Under the pieces are notes generated by a model that ran no database searches, was not told the origin of the DNA, and saw only the letters and a program-made list of their open reading frames with translations. From Halieaceae bacterium UBA4452 (GTDB lineage: Bacteria; Pseudomonadota; Gammaproteobacteria; Pseudomonadales; Halieaceae), in NCBI GenBank assembly GCA_002389505.1, contig DGPA01000009.1:1-35146 (forward strand): a stretch of 35,146 nt of DNA. The letters are read 5' to 3'. The translations under genes and the position numbers were made by a program. Below are positions 8,241-17,159 of the stretch, in pieces (position 1 is the first letter of the stretch; each line of letters opens with the position of its first letter).

Positions 8241-8917
8241 TGAATCATCCTTAAAATCATGTCCGCCAATTTCTCGCTGGACTCAGCGATAGCGTCGGCA
8301 CGCCAGCGGTCGGGGTCGTCATCAGCACCAATATAGCCATAGGCTGCGGCAATAGTGAAGCAACCTGCCGCGTTTCCTGCCTCGATATCCCGTTGGTGAT
8401 CGCCGACATAAATGGCGCCGCTAGGCTCTACCCCCATATTCTTACAGCTGAGAAGAATAGCCTCGGGATGGGGTTTTGGATGGGTCACATCGCAGGGGGT
8501 GATTAGACTGGCTGCGGGGGGTTGGAAATTCATTGCCGCCATTAATGGCTCAGCATAGCGACGGAATTTATTGGTGGCCACAGCCCATGAAACGCCGGCG
8601 TTATGCAGCTGTTTAACGAGTAGTGGCAAACCCGGATAGGGTTTGGCTTGAGTGCCCAGTAGTTGCTCATAGTCTTCCAAAAATTGCAGACGCCACTGCT
8701 CATAGCGCGGATCGCTGGGTGGGCAGTCAAGGGCAAGCGTGACCAAGGCGCCAGACCCATTAGACACGGACTGGCGAACCTGCGCCGCCGGCAGTGGTGC
8801 TAGCCCGTGAGTATCCCGTAGCGCTCGAACAACCGTGATGAATTCGTCGGCGGTATCAACCAAAGTGCCATCTAAATCGAAAATCACTGCCTTTATTTCA
8901 CGACCGGCATCCTTCAC
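8237..8917 (-). CDS. mupP: HAD hydrolase, probable N-acetylmuramic acid 6-phosphate phosphatase
   Basis: A 226-residue HAD-superfamily phosphatase with the nucleophile motif DLDGTLVDT (D14, D16), a cap domain, the Lys region VTHPKPHPEA and the acidic motif VGDHQRDIEAG. It resembles phosphoglycolate phosphatase (Gph), but its position between ubiG and yciK is that of mupP in Pseudomonas, and its length is the same as I recall for that protein. MupP dephosphorylates MurNAc-6-phosphate in the cell-wall recycling route through AmgK and MurU. The call therefore rests on context plus family; a Gph role is the alternative. The GTG start at 8917 lies 16 nt after the ubiG stop, and the end overlaps yciK by 4 nt. 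Confidence 0.82.
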   Translation of the reverse strand: MKDAGREIKAVIFDLDGTLVDTADEFITVVRALRDTHGLAPLPAAQVRQSVSNGSGALVTLALDCPPSDPRYEQWRLQFLEDYEQLLGTQAKPYPGLPLLVKQLHNAGVSWAVATNKFRRYAEPLMAAMNFQPPAASLITPCDVTHPKPHPEAILLSCKNMGVEPSGAIYVGDHQRDIEAGNAAGCFTIAAAYGYIGADDDPDRWRADAIAESSEKLADMILRMIQ

Positions 8918-8933
8918 ACCGTTATTTCTCCAA

Positions 8934-9644
8934 TCATAGGGTGGGCTTTATGGCATGCATCATGTAGTTGACCGAGACATCTGTAGCCTTGAGTCGGTAA
9001 TGTTTTGATATAGGATTATAGGTCAGTCCAGTTATGTCAGTCAGCTGCAGTCCTGCTTCGCGAAGCCAACAGCTCAGCTCCGAGGGACGGATAAATTTAC
9101 TGTATTCATGGGTACCACGAGGTAATAGTTTGAGGACATATTCCGCACCGATAATGGCAAAGGCATAGGCCTTTGGATTGCGATTAATGGTGGAGAAAAA
9201 GAGATGTGCGCCAGGCTTCGCTAATGTGGCACACGCGGCTATCACAGCGGCGGGATCGGGCACGTGCTCGAGCATTTCAAGACAACAGACCACGTCAAAC
9301 TCAGCGGGCTGACGTTGGGCAATGTCCTCAGCGGTGATTTTCTGATAGTCAATGCTGAGCTCACTGTCTAAACGGTGAATGTTAGCCACAGCGAGCGGTG
9401 CCTCGCCCATATCAATACCGGTAACGGTGGCGCCGCGCCAGGCCATGGCCTCCGACAGCAGCCCGCCACCACAGCCGACGTCGAGTAGAGTCTTGCCATC
9501 TACCTTGGCGAATTGATCTATCCAATTGGCGCGCAGGGGATTAATGTCGTGTAGGGGCTTGAATTCACTGGTGGGATCCCACCAGCGGGAGGCGAGGGCT
9601 TCAAATTTGGCGATTTCTGCATCGTCGACATTACGTTCGGTCAT
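8934..9644 (-). CDS. ubiG: UbiG, bifunctional ubiquinone O-methyltransferase
   Basis: A 236-residue SAM-dependent methyltransferase that carries out both O-methylations in ubiquinone synthesis. The N-terminal FEALASRWWDPTSEFKPLH and INPLRANWI blocks are specific to UbiG, and the SAM site LDVGCGGG is at 54-61, followed by the acidic GID loop and CLEMLEHVPDP. The C-terminal part (RGTHEYSKFIRPSELSCWL, YNPISKHYRL) also matches. Its start shares one base with the stop of the upstream deaminase gene, and 16 nt separate it from mupP. Presence of UbiG indicates a respiratory, ubiquinone-using organism. Confidence 0.97.
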   Translation of the reverse strand: MTERNVDDAEIAKFEALASRWWDPTSEFKPLHDINPLRANWIDQFAKVDGKTLLDVGCGGGLLSEAMAWRGATVTGIDMGEAPLAVANIHRLDSELSIDYQKITAEDIAQRQPAEFDVVCCLEMLEHVPDPAAVIAACATLAKPGAHLFFSTINRNPKAYAFAIIGAEYVLKLLPRGTHEYSKFIRPSELSCWLREAGLQLTDITGLTYNPISKHYRLKATDVSVNYMMHAIKPTL

Positions 9645-11008
9645 CAGTGGTTAATCTCAGGTGGCTGTTCAGGGTGGGTCCCCATTTTTAGGGCATGGAA
9701 ATCTAGGAGTCGCGCTCTCCAGCTATCGGCGCTGGCGGCAATATGGCTGGCCGATAAGGTCGACAATTGTTGATCAACCACCAGTAGATGACCCGCTACC
9801 CAGCTATGCGTTAATTCCGCTCCAGATGTGGCATACACAAGGTGTGACAGCACGTTGTTGATCGGCTGCATGGCCAAGCCGTCCATTTGCAAAGCAATCA
9901 TATCAGCCTGCTTGCCTATTTCGAGAGAGCCGATCTTTTGCTCCATCCCGAGTGCCTTGGCGCCGTTAATGGTAGCCATTTCTAACGCAGTGACCGCTGA
10001 TACGGCCGCCGATTCGCCGCTCTCCAGTTTGCCGAGTAGGGCCGCCCCCTGCATTTCAGCAATCATATTGAGGCGATTGTTACTGGCGGCACCGTCGGTA
10101 CCCAACGCCACGTTGATATGTCGGTCAAGCAAGCGCTGGACGGGACAGATGCCCGCCGCCAATTTCATATTTGAGCGTGGGCAGTGAATGACATGTGCAC
10201 CGGTGCTCTCCAGTATTTGGAAGTCGGCGTCTGCAAGCGCCGTCATGTGGACACACTGACTGCGCGGCCCAAGTAGACCTATGCGCTGCAGTTGCTCTAT
10301 AGGTCGCTCACCCAGATTTTCTACTGACATTTGCACTTCGCCTTGGGTTTCATGGAGGTGGATTTGCACGGGGGCATCCAACTCATTGGCAAGGGTGGCA
10401 ACCCGTTTCAAGGTGGCTTCGCTGACCGTATAGTTAGCATGAGGGCCAAAGCCGATTTCTATGCGTTCGTGATCCCGATAGTGATCTCTTAACTGTAGTC
10501 CTTTAGCCAGATAGTCTTCTGAGTCTCTGGCCCAGGCACTGGGTCCATCAAGCACAGGAAAGACCAATTGCGCCCGGAGACCGGCAAAATCAGCCCGCTG
10601 GGCGGTGATGTCGGGGTAAAAATACATATCACTAAATGTTGTTGTGCCACCTAGGAGTAGTTCAGCTAGAGCTAAATCGGTACCGTCGCGGACAAAATCC
10701 TCGGAGACGAAGGCCTTTTCTGCCGGCCAAATATGCTGTTGCAACCACGTCATCAGCGGTTGGTCATCAGCGTAACCGCGAAACAGCGTCATGGCGCTGT
10801 GGCCGTGGCAATTGACAAGTCCTGGCATGAGTACTTGTCCGGGTAATTCAATGCTGTGCTTGGCGTTCAGCGTCCGGCCCTGGCTACTGGGACAGAGGTC
10901 GACGATTTGCCCATCGGCCACAGCAATGCAGTGATCGGTGAGCACAGTTTGTCTGGGAATAATGGGGACAATCCACTGCGGATACACAAGGTAATCAATG
11001 TCGGTCAT
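9644..11008 (-). CDS. mtaD: TRZ/ATZ-family deaminase, MTA/SAH deaminase type
   Basis: A 454-residue amidohydrolase of the TRZ/ATZ type; Pseudomonas relatives next to ubiG deaminate 5'-methylthioadenosine or S-adenosylhomocysteine. Metal-site motifs are VNCHGHSAM (H68 and H70), HLHETQGEV, the VIHCPRSNMKLAAG block and LGTDGAASNN with the metal Asp. The open frame extends upstream to 11119, but the ATG at 11008 is chosen because AAAGGGA precedes it and the upstream 37 codons look unlike protein and run over the gyrA promoter region. Coupling to ubiG, itself a SAM user that releases SAH, makes an SAH-removal role attractive, but this is inference. Confidence 0.88.
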   Translation of the reverse strand: MTDIDYLVYPQWIVPIIPRQTVLTDHCIAVADGQIVDLCPSSQGRTLNAKHSIELPGQVLMPGLVNCHGHSAMTLFRGYADDQPLMTWLQQHIWPAEKAFVSEDFVRDGTDLALAELLLGGTTTFSDMYFYPDITAQRADFAGLRAQLVFPVLDGPSAWARDSEDYLAKGLQLRDHYRDHERIEIGFGPHANYTVSEATLKRVATLANELDAPVQIHLHETQGEVQMSVENLGERPIEQLQRIGLLGPRSQCVHMTALADADFQILESTGAHVIHCPRSNMKLAAGICPVQRLLDRHINVALGTDGAASNNRLNMIAEMQGAALLGKLESGESAAVSAVTALEMATINGAKALGMEQKIGSLEIGKQADMIALQMDGLAMQPINNVLSHLVYATSGAELTHSWVAGHLLVVDQQLSTLSASHIAASADSWRARLLDFHALKMGTHPEQPPEINH

Positions 11009-11033
11009 GGGGCTTTCCCTTTGTTCTTTCGGC

Positions 11034-11062
11034 AGTATAACGCGACAAGAGAATTTCTGTGG
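11034..11062 (-). promoter_or_regulatory. Possible promoter of the mtaD-ubiG-mupP-yciK operon
   Basis: On the minus strand TATACT (forward bases 11034-11039) matches a sigma-70 -10 box at five of six positions and lies about 26 bases before the chosen ATG. No good -35 box is present at 16 to 18 bp, so it is tentative. Confidence 0.25.
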
Positions 11063-11088
11063 TGCGCATAGCCCGCTTGGTTGTAATT

Positions 11089-11097
11089 TGATACAAT
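11089..11097 (+). promoter_or_regulatory. Extended -10 promoter candidate for gyrA
   Basis: TGATACAAT at 11089-11097 is an extended -10 element (TG, one base, then TACAAT with five of six matches). It lies about 50 bases before the gyrA ATG at 11146. The -35 region is poor, which is common for extended -10 promoters; gyrA promoters in several bacteria are sensitive to supercoiling through their -10 region. Confidence 0.4.
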
Positions 11098-11145
11098 CAT
11101 GGCATTCGAAAAAACTCATCTAATCCCTCTAACGAAGTAGGCCGA

Positions 11146-13752
11146 ATGGCAGATACTCCAAAAAATATTGCCCGCGAAGTTCTCCCCGTCAGCATTGAGG
11201 ATGAGCTAAAACAGTCGTATATGGATTACGCAATGAGCGTCATTGTTGGGCGAGCCTTGCCCGATGTCCGTGACGGCTTAAAACCGGTTCATCGTCGCGT
11301 ATTATTCGCGATGAACGAACTCAATAACGACTGGAATAAGCCGTATAAGAAATCAGCACGTGTCGTGGGTGATGTCATTGGTAAATACCATCCCCATGGC
11401 GATTCAGCGGTCTATGACACTATCGTTCGAATGGCACAGACGTTCTCGCTGCGCTATACCCTTGTTGATGGGCAGGGTAATTTCGGATCAATTGACGGCG
11501 ATAATGCTGCCGCCATGCGCTATACCGAGATCCGTATGCGCAAAATTGCCCACTCGTTACTCGCCGATTTAGAAAAAGAGACGGTCGACTTCGTCGACAA
11601 CTACGATGGTACCGAGCGTATTCCCGTCGTACTGCCCACGCGAGTACCGAACTTATTGATCAATGGTTCCTCCGGTATTGCTGTGGGTATGGCCACCAAC
11701 ATTCCCCCCCACAACTTGAAGGAAGTTGTGGCAGGTTGTATTGCTTTGCTCGATAACCCCGACATCAGTGTTGATGGCTTGATGCAGTGCATCCCCGGCC
11801 CTGACTTCCCCACCGGTGCCATTATCAATGGCCGCGCGGGCATACTGGCGGCCTATCGCACGGGTCGCGGTCGCATTTACGTGCGGGCTCGAGCCGAGGT
11901 CATCACTGACGAGGCTAAAGGCAAAGATACGATTATCATTCATGAGATTCCCTATCAGCTCAACAAGGCGCGATTAATTGAGCGTATTGCTGAATTAGTT
12001 AAAGAGAAGAAGATAGAGGGAATCACGGAGCTGCGGGACGAGTCTGACAAAGACGGTCTACGCGTGGTCATTGAGCTCAGGCGCGGGGAGATGGGCGATG
12101 TCGTGCTCAATAACCTCTATTCCCAGACCCAGTTACAGTCGGTAGTAGGTATCAACATGGTGGCCTTAGTCGACGGCCAGCCCAAAGTGCTGAATTTGCG
12201 CGACATTATTGAAGCCTTCGTTCGCCACCGCAGAGAAGTCGTGACCCGGCGGACCATGTATTTGTTGCGTAAAGCCCGAGAGCGAGGCCATGTACTGGAA
12301 GGCTTGGCCGTTGCCCTGGCCAACATCGACGCTATTATCGGGTTGATTAAAGACTCACCCACTTCGGCTGATGCAAAAGAACGGCTCATTGCCCAAGGCT
12401 GGGCGACAGGGGCGGTCATGGCGATGCTCGAGCGGGCCGGGGCCGATGCTTGCCGGCCAGACGATCTAGACCTCCAGTTTGGTTTGCACGATGGGGCCTA
12501 TCATTTGTCACCCACCCAAGCTCAGGCCATCCTCGACCTTCGTTTACACCGTCTCACCGGCCTGGAGCACGAAAAATTACTGCAGGAATACGCCGATAAA
12601 CTGTCTGAAATTGCAGGGTATCTTGAGATTCTAGGTGACCCAGATCGTTTGAAGCAGGTGATTCGAGATGAGTTAGCAGAAATAGTAGAGGAATTTGGCG
12701 ACGAGCGGCTAACCGAAATTACTGATTCGACCCACGATCTCAAAGTAGAAGATCTCATCACTGAAGAAGATCGGGTGGTCACTATTTCCCATGGTGGGTA
12801 TGCGAAAACGCAACCGTTGACCGATTATCAGGCCCAGCGCCGAGGCGGTACTGGTCGTTCTGCGACCGCAGTGAAAGATGAAGATTTTGTGCGGCACCTG
12901 TTAATTGCCAGTACTCACGCGACCATCTTATGTTTCTCTGATCTGGGTAAGGTGTATTGGCTGCGGGTATTCCATATACCCTTGGCGAGCCGTAACTCTC
13001 GGGGGCGCCCAATGGTGAACTTGTTGCCCCTCGATGAAGGTGAGCGAATCACCTCAATCCTTCCGGTCGAGGGCTATGAAGAGGGTCACTACATTTTTAT
13101 GGCGACGGCGAATGGCACGGTGAAGAAGACCGAGATGAGCCAGTTTGCTCGCCAGCGAAGTGTTGGCTTAAGAGCACTAGAGCTGGAGGCGAACGATTGG
13201 CTGGTGGGTACCGCGGTGACCAATGGCGATTGCGACATCATGTTGTTTTCCAGTGAAGGTAAAGCGGTGCGCTTTGCTGAAGGCGCGGTTCGATCTATGG
13301 GACGCACGGCTAAGGGCGTGCGTGGCATTCGCTTAGCTGAGGGTCATCGGTTAATTTCTCTGATGGTTCCCAAGGAAGATGGTGAGCTATTGACCGTGAC
13401 TGAAAATGGCTATGGCAAACGCACGGCGATCAGCGATTTCCCCATAAAAGGGCGCGGTACCAAGGGTGTTATTGCCATGGCTACCACCGACCGGAACGGA
13501 CCATTGGTCGGCGCTGAACAGGTCTTTTCCGGGGATGAAATGATGCTGATTTCCGATCAAGGAACGGCGGTTCGGACCAGCGTTGAAGAAGTGTCTTTGC
13601 TGGGACGAAATACCCAGGGAGTCAGAGTTATCCGCACGCGAAGCGACGAAAAGCTGGTCAACGTTAGTCGTATTGCTGAGGACGATGATGCAGTAACAAG
13701 CACGGCTGCAGCGACATCGGTAGAGGCCCCAGAGTCTGACGCTGAGGAATAA
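11146..13752 (+). CDS. gyrA: DNA gyrase subunit A
   Basis: GyrA (868 residues) cuts and rejoins DNA in the A2B2 gyrase that introduces negative supercoils. The N-terminal winged-helix and tower domains are intact; the active tyrosine is Y126 in AMRYTEIR (E. coli Y122). The quinolone region YHPHGDSAVYD keeps Ser87 and Asp91, equal to Ser83 and Asp87 of E. coli. The C-terminal beta-pinwheel has the GyrA box QRRGGTG, which separates it from ParC, and ends in a short acidic tail (ESDAEE). It is divergent from mtaD with about 137 nt between starts, and followed by pheA after 91 nt. serC, usually next in Pseudomonas, is absent. Confidence 0.99.
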   Translation: MADTPKNIAREVLPVSIEDELKQSYMDYAMSVIVGRALPDVRDGLKPVHRRVLFAMNELNNDWNKPYKKSARVVGDVIGKYHPHGDSAVYDTIVRMAQTFSLRYTLVDGQGNFGSIDGDNAAAMRYTEIRMRKIAHSLLADLEKETVDFVDNYDGTERIPVVLPTRVPNLLINGSSGIAVGMATNIPPHNLKEVVAGCIALLDNPDISVDGLMQCIPGPDFPTGAIINGRAGILAAYRTGRGRIYVRARAEVITDEAKGKDTIIIHEIPYQLNKARLIERIAELVKEKKIEGITELRDESDKDGLRVVIELRRGEMGDVVLNNLYSQTQLQSVVGINMVALVDGQPKVLNLRDIIEAFVRHRREVVTRRTMYLLRKARERGHVLEGLAVALANIDAIIGLIKDSPTSADAKERLIAQGWATGAVMAMLERAGADACRPDDLDLQFGLHDGAYHLSPTQAQAILDLRLHRLTGLEHEKLLQEYADKLSEIAGYLEILGDPDRLKQVIRDELAEIVEEFGDERLTEITDSTHDLKVEDLITEEDRVVTISHGGYAKTQPLTDYQAQRRGGTGRSATAVKDEDFVRHLLIASTHATILCFSDLGKVYWLRVFHIPLASRNSRGRPMVNLLPLDEGERITSILPVEGYEEGHYIFMATANGTVKKTEMSQFARQRSVGLRALELEANDWLVGTAVTNGDCDIMLFSSEGKAVRFAEGAVRSMGRTAKGVRGIRLAEGHRLISLMVPKEDGELLTVTENGYGKRTAISDFPIKGRGTKGVIAMATTDRNGPLVGAEQVFSGDEMMLISDQGTAVRTSVEEVSLLGRNTQGVRVIRTRSDEKLVNVSRIAEDDDAVTSTAAATSVEAPESDAEE

Positions 13753-13843
13753 ACGCTGATGCGTGGCTATAAATGTTTGGCTAGGCCCAGTGGCGTTGCC
13801 CACACCAGTCCTTTATTTTGCCGTAAGGCGGGGGTGATTACGC

Positions 13844-14938
13844 ATGGCGACTGATGAACAGCTCGCGGCGATAAGAGAAAAAATTGATGCGATCGATAAA
13901 GAGTTGCTGGTGCTCGTTAATGCTCGCGCTCAGTGTGCGCAAGAAGTGGCAAAAATAAAGCTGGCAACCGCGGGAGAAACGGTGCCCCTTTTTTATCGAC
14001 CTGAGCGTGAAGCTCAAGTGTTGAGAGCTATCCAAGAGCTAAACCCGGGACCCTTACCGGACGATTACGTAGCCACCATTTTTCGTGAAATTATGTCCAG
14101 CTGTTTGGCGCTCGAGCAACCGCTTACTGTGGCTTATCTTGGCCCTCAGGGTACCTATACTCAAGCGGCTGCGAGCAAGCACTTTGGGCAATCAGCTATC
14201 CCAGAGGCACGCAGCTCTATCCCCAGTGTTTTTCGTCAAGTGGAAGATCGTCACTGCAATTTTGGTGTAGTACCCGTCGAAAATTCGACCGAGGGAATGG
14301 TGGGGCAAACCCTCGATTGCTTTTTGGAGTCTCCCTTGCAAATAGTGGGAGAGGTGGAACTGCCCATTGTTCATCATTTGCTGGTCAAACAAGGCACTGA
14401 CAAAGCGACTATTACACGGATTTGCGGGCATCCCCAAGCATTGGCTCAGTGTCGAGAGTGGCTCGATATTCACTATCCAGAGGTGCCGAGGGAAAGCGCA
14501 GCGAGTAACGGCGAGGCGGCGCGATTGGCTGCAGGCACGCAGGGTGTTGCCGCTATCGCTGGAGATCTTGCGGCGGACACCTATGGCTTAGAAAAACTGG
14601 CAAAAAGTATTCAAGATATCGCCAGCAATACCACCCGATTCTTGATCTTAGGCCGTGAATCCGTGCCGGCTAGCGGCTGGGATAAAACCTCTATCCTGGT
14701 CTCCAACCGAAATCGCCCCGGTGCATTGCTCAGTCTGTTGAAGCCCTTTGAAGATCGAGGTGTCAGTTTGACCCGAATAGACTCGCGTCCATCGAAAACC
14801 GAAAAGTGGACGTACGTATTTTTTGTCGAATTCGAAGGTCATTTAGATGATGCGGTCATTGAAAACATCATGACTGAGTTGGCGGAGCACTCCATCATGT
14901 TGAAGCCGCTGGGTTCCTACCCACGCGCACCCATATAG
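13844..14938 (+). CDS. pheA: Bifunctional chorismate mutase/prephenate dehydratase (P-protein)
   Basis: A 364-residue enzyme that turns chorismate into prephenate and then phenylpyruvate, the route to phenylalanine. The AroQ chorismate mutase domain covers about 1-88 (IREKIDAIDKELLVLVNAR, then YRPEREAQVL). The dehydratase domain is about 94-275, with VAYLGPQGTYTQAA, VVPVENSTEG and the catalytic TRF motif (264-266). The regulatory ACT domain follows (about 281-360) with GAL (293-295) and DSRP (313-316), the two motifs that bind Phe for feedback inhibition; the second is usually ESRP, here a conservative Asp. It starts 91 nt after gyrA and ends 12 nt before tyrA. Confidence 0.97.
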   Translation: MATDEQLAAIREKIDAIDKELLVLVNARAQCAQEVAKIKLATAGETVPLFYRPEREAQVLRAIQELNPGPLPDDYVATIFREIMSSCLALEQPLTVAYLGPQGTYTQAAASKHFGQSAIPEARSSIPSVFRQVEDRHCNFGVVPVENSTEGMVGQTLDCFLESPLQIVGEVELPIVHHLLVKQGTDKATITRICGHPQALAQCREWLDIHYPEVPRESAASNGEAARLAAGTQGVAAIAGDLAADTYGLEKLAKSIQDIASNTTRFLILGRESVPASGWDKTSILVSNRNRPGALLSLLKPFEDRGVSLTRIDSRPSKTEKWTYVFFVEFEGHLDDAVIENIMTELAEHSIMLKPLGSYPRAPI

Positions 14939-14950
14939 ATCAGACAATTA

Positions 14951-15859
14951 ATGAGCTTCCATATTCAGTGTGTTGCGTTTTTAGGTTTGGGGCTCATCTC
15001 AGGATCCCTGGCTAAAGCGTTGCGAGCCAGTGGCTACGCGGGAGAGTTGGTGGGCTATGGACCTCGAGAGCCGAGCTTACAGCGGGGCTTAGCGCTGGGG
15101 GTTATTGATCGCTATAGTCTTGACCTCGACGTGGTTATAGCCGCGGCAGACCTCCTCGTAGTGGGTGCACCACCCATGGCCTCGGGCGAGTTACTCGCTG
15201 ACCTGTTGCCACGGGTACAGCGCAGTCCACATCAGCCGATCGTCACTGACTTAGCGAGTATCAAAGGCTGGGTTATCGATCGAGCCGCTTGCCAGTATCA
15301 CCGTTTTGTACCGGGTCACCCCATTGCTGGATCTGAAGACAGCGGGATTGATGCCGCTCGCGACGATTTGTTTGCGGGCAGGGAAATCATTTTAACACCC
15401 TCCGGGGAGACGGACGCCAGTGCGCTAGCTCAAGTGACGGCTATGTGGGCTTTGACCGCAGCGCGGGTCATTCAAATGCCGGTGGACGATCATGATGCCG
15501 CGCTGGCTGCCAGCAGTCATTCGCCGCATATGCTGGCCTATGCGCTCACCATGGCGCTGGCGAAGGACCCTTTACAGTCAATGCAACACGGTGGTGGTGC
15601 GCTGCGAGATATGACCCGCATTGCGGGCTCTGATCCGGTTATGTGGCGAGATATTGCACTGACCAATTGCGTCGCACTGCTGCGTGCAGTGACCTCGGTG
15701 GAAGCCGAATTATCTCACCTTAAGGCGCTTATTGCTGCGGGTGATGGTGAGGGATTAACCGCATATTTCGCGCATTGTCGCAATGTTCGCCGGGATCACG
15801 ATTTACTGTTGAATCCGTTATTTGAGCCCGCTGAATCGCCCCACGAGATCCCCCAATGA
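14951..15859 (+). CDS. tyrA: Prephenate/arogenate dehydrogenase (TyrA)
   Basis: A 302-residue dehydrogenase that oxidatively decarboxylates prephenate or arogenate on the way to tyrosine. The Rossmann motif GLGLISGS is at 11-18 and is followed by the conserved VTDLASIKG and PGHPIAGSEDSGIDAA blocks and ASSHSPHMLAYAL. The helical dimerisation domain ends near residue 290. No chorismate mutase or ACT domain is attached. In Pseudomonas aeruginosa the same position holds a TyrA-AroA fusion; here the reading frames are separate and overlap by 4 nt (ATGA). Whether it prefers prephenate or arogenate, and NAD or NADP, cannot be read from the motifs. Confidence 0.94.
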   Translation: MSFHIQCVAFLGLGLISGSLAKALRASGYAGELVGYGPREPSLQRGLALGVIDRYSLDLDVVIAAADLLVVGAPPMASGELLADLLPRVQRSPHQPIVTDLASIKGWVIDRAACQYHRFVPGHPIAGSEDSGIDAARDDLFAGREIILTPSGETDASALAQVTAMWALTAARVIQMPVDDHDAALAASSHSPHMLAYALTMALAKDPLQSMQHGGGALRDMTRIAGSDPVMWRDIALTNCVALLRAVTSVEAELSHLKALIAAGDGEGLTAYFAHCRNVRRDHDLLLNPLFEPAESPHEIPQ

Positions 15860-17157
15860 AATTCTCTGTACAGCCAGGCAGTTGCTTAACGGGCCGTGTT
15901 CGCGTGCCGGGCGATAAGTCGATGTCGCATCGTTCAGTCATGCTCGGCTCATTGGCAGAGGGAGACACTCATGTCACTGGCTTTCTCGAAGGGGAGGATG
16001 CCCTGGCGACGGTGGCAGCCTTTCGCGCCATGGGCGTAGTCATTGATGGGCCTCATGAGGGTAAGTTGCGCATTAGCGGCGTCGGTCTTAATGGTTTGGC
16101 GGCCCCCAGAGCACCCTTGGACATGGGTAACTCCGGTACCAGCATGCGCTTGTTAGCCGGTTTGCTGGCGGGCCAGTCATTTGATACCACACTGACTGGC
16201 GATACCTCACTGTGCAAGCGCCCTATGCGCCGGGTGATCAATCCCCTTGAACGTATGGGCGCCGTGGTGGAGTCAGACGGTGAGGGTCGTCCGCCACTGA
16301 CCCTTAGAGGACAGCGTTCTCTGAAAGGCATTCACTATGATCTTCCCATGGCAAGTGCGCAGGTGAAATCCTGTGTCTTATTGGCAGGGATGTATGCGCA
16401 AGGGCGTACCTCGGTCACCGAGCCTGGGCCGACTCGGGACCATACCGAGCGCATGCTAAGAGGCTTTGGTTATGACGTGCAGTCCCGCAATGGCGTCATC
16501 AGTCTAGGGGGGCACGGCACATTAACGGCGTCAACGATCGATATTCCCGCTGACGTGTCTTCCGCCGCGTTCTTTTTGGTGGGCGCCAGTATTGCCCCTG
16601 GCTCAGATCTCATTCTAGAGCATGTAGGTTTGAACCCTACGCGCATTGGCGTGCTGAATATTTTGACATTGATGGGTGCCGATATTCAGGTGCTCAACGA
16701 GCGGGAGGTGGGTGGTGAGCCCGTGGCTGAATTGCGCGTGCGCCACGCGCCGTTAAAGGGCATTGCCATTCCTGAACAGGAAGTGCCCCTTGCTATTGAT
16801 GAATTTCCGGCACTCTTCATTGCTGCGGCTTGCGCTGAAGGTCGTACGGTTCTCACCGGCGCTGAGGAGCTTCGGGTAAAAGAAAGCGACCGAATTGCCA
16901 GTATGGCAGAGGGCTTAACGACGTTAGGTATTCACACAGAGGTCCGCCCTGATGGCATTATTATTGACGGAGGCGCTTTAGGTGGCGGCGCCATCAGGAC
17001 CTACCAAGATCATCGCATTGCCATGAGCTTTGCTATGGCCGCATTGAGGGCTGAAGCGCCGCTTAACATTCTCGACTGCGATCATGTTGCCACCTCGTTT
17101 CCTGGTTTTGCCGCCGTTGCTCGGGCTGCAGGATTGTTGCTAGAAGAAGTGCATTAA
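15856..17157 (+). CDS. aroA: 3-phosphoshikimate 1-carboxyvinyltransferase (EPSP synthase), class II motifs
   Basis: EPSP synthase (433 residues) joins shikimate-3-phosphate and PEP in the shikimate pathway. Active-site features are PGDKSMSHR (18-26), GNSGTSMR (91-98), KRPMRRV, the catalytic Asp in IDEFPAL (D315), KESDR (342-346) and QDHRIAMS (384-391). All four motifs used to define class II enzymes are present: GDK (19-21), SAQVK (167-171), RDHTE (194-198) and NPTR (260-263). The residue equal to Gly96 of E. coli is still Gly (G94), unlike the Ala of the Agrobacterium CP4 enzyme. Translation is probably coupled to tyrA through the ATGA overlap; cmk follows after 2 nt. Confidence 0.97.
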   Translation: MKFSVQPGSCLTGRVRVPGDKSMSHRSVMLGSLAEGDTHVTGFLEGEDALATVAAFRAMGVVIDGPHEGKLRISGVGLNGLAAPRAPLDMGNSGTSMRLLAGLLAGQSFDTTLTGDTSLCKRPMRRVINPLERMGAVVESDGEGRPPLTLRGQRSLKGIHYDLPMASAQVKSCVLLAGMYAQGRTSVTEPGPTRDHTERMLRGFGYDVQSRNGVISLGGHGTLTASTIDIPADVSSAAFFLVGASIAPGSDLILEHVGLNPTRIGVLNILTLMGADIQVLNEREVGGEPVAELRVRHAPLKGIAIPEQEVPLAIDEFPALFIAAACAEGRTVLTGAEELRVKESDRIASMAEGLTTLGIHTEVRPDGIIIDGGALGGGAIRTYQDHRIAMSFAMAALRAEAPLNILDCDHVATSFPGFAAVARAAGLLLEEVH

Positions 17158-17159
17158 CT

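Noticed and set aside
11009..11119. N-terminal extension of the deaminase by 37 codons
   Set aside because: Cys-rich and unlike the family; covers the gyrA promoter; ATG 11008 has a good ribosome site.
11226..11418. Quinolone-resistance change in GyrA
   Set aside because: Ser87 and Asp91 are the sensitive-type residues; nothing unusual is seen in this region.
13768..13773. TATAAA before pheA as a promoter
   Set aside because: No acceptable -35 box at 16 to 18 bp; pheA may be read from gyrA or from an unseen promoter.
13387..13803. Minus-strand open frame of 138 codons over the end of gyrA
   Set aside because: Lies almost wholly within gyrA and shows no domain, signal or ribosome site.
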